Below, piece after piece: positions 61,388-64,000 of a DNA stretch of 64,000 nt. The notes beneath the pieces were generated by a model. It was not told the DNA's origin. It worked only from the letters and a program-made list of their open reading frames with translations, and did no database searches. Both the position numbers and the translations under genes were made by a program. Position 1 is the first letter of the stretch; every line of letters starts with the position of its first letter. Origin of the DNA: Rhizomonospora bruguierae (lineage in GTDB: Bacteria; Actinomycetota; Actinomycetes; Mycobacteriales; Micromonosporaceae); NCBI RefSeq assembly GCF_018397995.1, contig NZ_BBQH01000014.1, positions 62,001-126,000 on the forward strand, given 5' to 3'.

Positions 61388-61467
61388 GACATCGACAGTA
61401 ATTAGTGCCGATATCTATTCTTCCTACTTCAATATTGCTGTCCGCGCCCGGTCTGTTGCGGACTGTG

Positions 61468-61496
61468 TTGCGAATGTCGTCGGGGTCAGCTAGCGT
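61468..61496 (+). promoter_or_regulatory. Possible promoter of the AraC-type gene
   Basis: TTGCGA (61468-61473), a 17-nt spacer and TAGCGT (61491-61496) lie in a locally AT-richer intergenic stretch 128 nt before the AraC-type start. The match is moderate. Confidence 0.4.
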
Positions 61497-61623
61497 TTAG
61501 TCCGCTGGTAAGTCGGGTCGGCGCTATCAGGTTTCAATTTCCGTGCCATTCTTTTGTCTGGCATTGGATCCTCCGCGCTCATAGCGACGCTCCGCCGTAC
61601 CCTATGGTCCTGGGAGGTAGACC

Positions 61624-62454
61624 ATGAAAGAGCGGGCGGCCGACGTCGCAGACGCCTCAGAACGGGCGGTGCTGCGGGCGATCGCGGTCATGCGGGAACG
61701 GATGGGCGAGCAACTCACTATCGACGACCTCGCCCGCGCCGCCATGTTCAGCAAATTTCACTTCACCCGGGTATTCCAGCGGGTAACCGGAATTTCGCCG
61801 GGGCGCTTTCTGTCCGCGTTACGCCTGCAGCGGGCCAAGCTCCTGCTGGTGTCGACCGCGATGAGCGTCGCCGATATCAGCACGCACGTCGGATACAACA
61901 GCGTCGGCACCTTCAGCTCCCGATTCAGTCGCAGCGTCGGAATGTCGCCGACCACCTATCGCCGCCGGGCCGGCTTCGCGCCGGCCATGCCGATCGATGC
62001 GGCGACCCACCGCGGCCGGGCCGGCGAGGCGACGCTGTCCTGCCGGGTGCGGCTGGCCGAGCCCCACGACAACGCCGTGGTGTTCCTTGGCATCTTCCCG
62101 GACCGGATTCCTGAGGGGCGCCCGGTGCGGTGCGCCGTCCTCGGCGACCGGGAGCAGGTGCGGTTCGACTCGATACCGGCCGGCACGTGGTTCCTGCTCG
62201 CTCAGTCGGCCATGGCGGACGAGCGAACCCCGCCCGGCGAACCGGACAGCGTCGACCGGCCGGTGGCGGTCGCGACCTACGGTCCGTTGCACGTCCACCC
62301 CGGCTGGTCCGGCAGCCTGGATCTGCTCCTGCGGCCCAGCCGCCTGCTCGACCCGCCGGTCCTGCTCGCTCTGCTCGACGCGCGCCGGTACGCGAGGACC
62401 GAACTCGCCCGGATGCGGCTGACCCAGGGGGCCCTGCTCGACACGGTGGCCTGA
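61624..62454 (+). CDS. AraC-family transcriptional regulator with N-terminal DNA-binding domain
   Basis: 276 residues. Both helix-turn-helix motifs are at the N-terminus: LTIDDLARAAMFSKFHFTRVFQRVTGISPGRFLSALRLQRAKLLL and SVADISTHVGYNSVGTFSSRFSRSVGMSPTTYRRR. The C-terminal 150 residues are a putative ligand domain of the GyrI/Rob-like type, not clearly recognised. GGGAGGTAGACC precedes the ATG. It may regulate the biosynthetic cluster. Confidence 0.88.
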   Translation: MKERAADVADASERAVLRAIAVMRERMGEQLTIDDLARAAMFSKFHFTRVFQRVTGISPGRFLSALRLQRAKLLLVSTAMSVADISTHVGYNSVGTFSSRFSRSVGMSPTTYRRRAGFAPAMPIDAATHRGRAGEATLSCRVRLAEPHDNAVVFLGIFPDRIPEGRPVRCAVLGDREQVRFDSIPAGTWFLLAQSAMADERTPPGEPDSVDRPVAVATYGPLHVHPGWSGSLDLLLRPSRLLDPPVLLALLDARRYARTELARMRLTQGALLDTVA

Positions 62455-62455
62455 A

Positions 62456-62499
62456 CCGCCAGAGGGCTTGTGGCCGGGGCGCCGCAAGCCCTCTGGCGG
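62456..62499. terminator. Strong bidirectional terminator after the AraC-type gene
   Basis: CCGCCAGAGGGCTTG (62456-62470) and CAAGCCCTCTGGCGG (62485-62499) are perfect 15-bp arms around a 14-nt loop, between two convergent genes. Confidence 0.9.
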
Positions 62500-62504
62500 C
62501 TCCG

Positions 62505-63575
62505 TCACGAGTCGACCACGATCCCGTCCAGGTCGCGCCACAGCCGGTCACCGATGCTGCGCGCGGCCGCCATGCTGGCCCAGCCGGCGACCTCGACCAG
62601 CGCGTCCTCACCGTGCCCCCGAGCCAGGAAGTCGGTCACGAGCGCGTCGGTCGCCAGGTACGAGCCGACCGCGGCCAGCAACGCCAGCCGGGCGGCGGGA
62701 CGGTCCGGCTCCGCGAGTGCCGCCACCGCCTCCGCCAGCCACGTGCGGTGGTCCAGGCCGGGCCGGTCACCGGCGGCCAGACGATCGGCCACCAACCGGC
62801 GCACCGGCTCCGGCACCGATCTCGCGCCGGCCGCGTCGAACGCCGCGCCGGCCCGAGCGAACGCGTCAGCGATGGCGGGCCGACCGGCAGCCCACGACAG
62901 GTCGGCCGGCAGCGGTGCCGCCGGCAGCAGGTCGAAGCGGCCTGCCGGTTGCGGCACGCGGCGGGCCAGGCGGCCCAGGATGCGCGCCGCCGCGCGCCGT
63001 ACCGGCCTGAGGGCCGGCGCCGGTAGCGGTGGCAGCGGTGACTCGGACAGGAAAATGTTCACCATCCGGTTGATGTAGTGAAACGTCACCACGAGACCGA
63101 TCGCCTCGGGTGCCTCGGCCGGGCTGACCGGCGGGCCGTCGGGCCGGGCCAGCGAACCGGGGCCGGAGCCCGCCCAGCGGGTCAGTGCCCGCAGCCACGG
63201 GTCGGCGAGCTCGCCGGCGGCCACCGCTGCCGCGTCGGGTGCGCCCAGCAGGCCGACCACCGTCGTGCCGTGGACGTCCACACAGTACGGGCACCGGTTG
63301 GTCGAGGACACCGCGGCCGCCATCGCCTCCTTCGCCGCCCGGCCGAGCAGGCCGGGCACCAGCAGCGTCTCGCGCAGCATCAGCCAGGCCGCGGCGAGGG
63401 TCGCCGGCGCCGCCGCGTGCAGCGTCAGGGGCGGCGCGAGCATGCCGAAGTCCCGTTCGACCGCACGGTAGATGCCGGCGACCGGGCCGGTCGCCGTGCC
63501 CAGGGACACCGGTGTCAGGTAGCGGATGTGGGTCGCTCCCACGTTGCGGGTCGCCCGCGCGAACAGGGACACCAT
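62505..63575 (-). CDS. AhpD/carboxymuconolactone decarboxylase-like protein
   Basis: 356 residues. AMAAAVSSTNRCPYCVDVHGTTVVGLLG carries the CxxC-x3-H redox motif of AhpD-like proteins in the CMD fold. A second helical half (HRTWLAEAVAALAEPDRPAARLALLAAVGSYL, ALVEVAGWASMAAARSIGDRLWR) looks like a diverged repeat without the Cys pair. It may be a peroxidase-related or thiol-redox enzyme. The ATG follows GGAGGAAG. It lies downstream of the GMC oxidoreductase gene on the same strand and could be coupled to it. Confidence 0.82.
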   Translation of the reverse strand: MVSLFARATRNVGATHIRYLTPVSLGTATGPVAGIYRAVERDFGMLAPPLTLHAAAPATLAAAWLMLRETLLVPGLLGRAAKEAMAAAVSSTNRCPYCVDVHGTTVVGLLGAPDAAAVAAGELADPWLRALTRWAGSGPGSLARPDGPPVSPAEAPEAIGLVVTFHYINRMVNIFLSESPLPPLPAPALRPVRRAAARILGRLARRVPQPAGRFDLLPAAPLPADLSWAAGRPAIADAFARAGAAFDAAGARSVPEPVRRLVADRLAAGDRPGLDHRTWLAEAVAALAEPDRPAARLALLAAVGSYLATDALVTDFLARGHGEDALVEVAGWASMAAARSIGDRLWRDLDGIVVDS

Positions 63576-63680
63576 GCGAACTTCCTCCCTCGTCTCCTGC
63601 TGCTTGCCGTTCGCTTCCGCTCGACATCGCAACGCCCTGCCGGCGGGGTGCCGGCAGGGCGCGTTGGCGGCGGCCGCGCG

Positions 63681-64000
63681 TCACGAGGTGCTCGCGACCG
63701 CCCGGCGCCCGGCGGTCGCCCCGTCCGGTGCGGGAGCGCCATAGCGGACGGTCACCCCGCGCGCCTGCGCGGCGCGGACGATGCCCGGCATCGCGCGCTC
63801 GGCGAGCGCGGCGATGGTCAGGGCCGGGTTGACGGTCAGCGCGCCGGGTACCGCCGAGCCGTCCGTGACGAAGATTCCCGGGTGGCCGCGCAGCTCGTGG
63901 CGGTCGTCGAGCGCCGAGGTCGCCGGGTCGTCACCGATGCGGCAGGAGGCCAGCGGATGCACCGTGTACGCGCCGATGACGTCGTTGGTCCACGGTGCCA
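63681..64000 (-). CDS. GMC-family FAD oxidoreductase, C-terminal part (cut by window edge)
   Basis: About 107 residues visible. YTVHPLASCRIGDD holds the catalytic-site His of the GMC oxidoreductase C-terminal domain, and GIFVTDGSAVPGALTVNPALTIAALAERA is its FAD-contacting PROSITE-like end. GMC enzymes oxidise alcohols, sterols or sugars. The N-terminal FAD domain lies beyond the window. It probably belongs to the same biosynthetic cluster and shows that the cluster is cut. Confidence 0.85.
   Translation of the reverse strand, partial: APWTNDVIGAYTVHPLASCRIGDDPATSALDDRHELRGHPGIFVTDGSAVPGALTVNPALTIAALAERAMPGIVRAAQARGVTVRYGAPAPDGATAGRRAVASTS

Overview
The window is a high-GC actinomycete chromosome segment. 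The evidence is third-position G/C bias throughout, many GTG starts, dense head-to-tail operons joined by 1-17 nt overlaps, an ECF sigma/DGPF pair, and an adenosine kinase of the mycobacterial type. I cannot assign a genus. No rRNA, tRNA, CRISPR array, insertion sequence or replication origin was seen.

Layout. (1) 1-10,049: a degradative operon on the minus strand. It encodes a TctC-TctB-TctA carboxylate importer, an isochorismatase-type amidohydrolase, a dihydropyrimidinase-like ring hydrolase, a flavin reductase, an MmgE/PrpD protein and a CaiB-type CoA-transferase. A CitE-like lyase and a cut-off cyclase-family hydrolase lie beside it. The order suggests uptake, ring opening, deamidation, CoA activation and C-C cleavage of a cyclic amide or imide. 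(2) 10,050-10,966: no supported gene, apart from a palindrome upstream of tctC. (3) 10,967-41,166: a large one-carbon/S-adenosylmethionine island with two import systems, an SsuA/B/C-like ABC transporter and a LivKHMGF-type transporter. It holds a complete methyl cycle (MetK, an unassigned methyltransferase, AhcY, AdoK), two single-domain MetE-like proteins, a homocysteine methyltransferase-MetF fusion, and a methyl-folate oxidation set (MetF, MetV, FolD, PurU) that could carry methyl groups to formate. A GntR/FCD regulator, a PucR regulator, a cyclic amidohydrolase, an NHL protein, a second cyclase and a tandem CoA-transferase complete it. An 11-bp operator-like palindrome, ideal form TTGTCTGACAA, recurs in the control regions of nearly every transcription unit of this island, marking it as one regulon. 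(4) 41,278-64,000: part of a biosynthetic gene cluster for a halogenated, glycosylated and acylated product. It has a flavin halogenase, an FkbH-like acyl loader with its carrier protein, two paralogous BtrH-like putative acyltransferases, a glycosyltransferase, an acyl-CoA-dehydrogenase-fold monooxygenase, an NDP-sugar set (nucleotidyltransferase, 6-dehydrogenase, SDR decarboxylase/epimerase), a class V aminotransferase, an antiporter and several regulators. No PKS or NRPS core lies in the window, and the cluster probably runs past the right edge.

The best candidate for an undescribed system is region 3: a dedicated, co-regulated pathway in which methyl groups appear to be handled by Zn-type MetE-like proteins and an AdoMet cycle rather than a corrinoid protein, and oxidised through folate. 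This is inferred from gene content, overlaps and shared operators; the substrate cannot be named from sequence.
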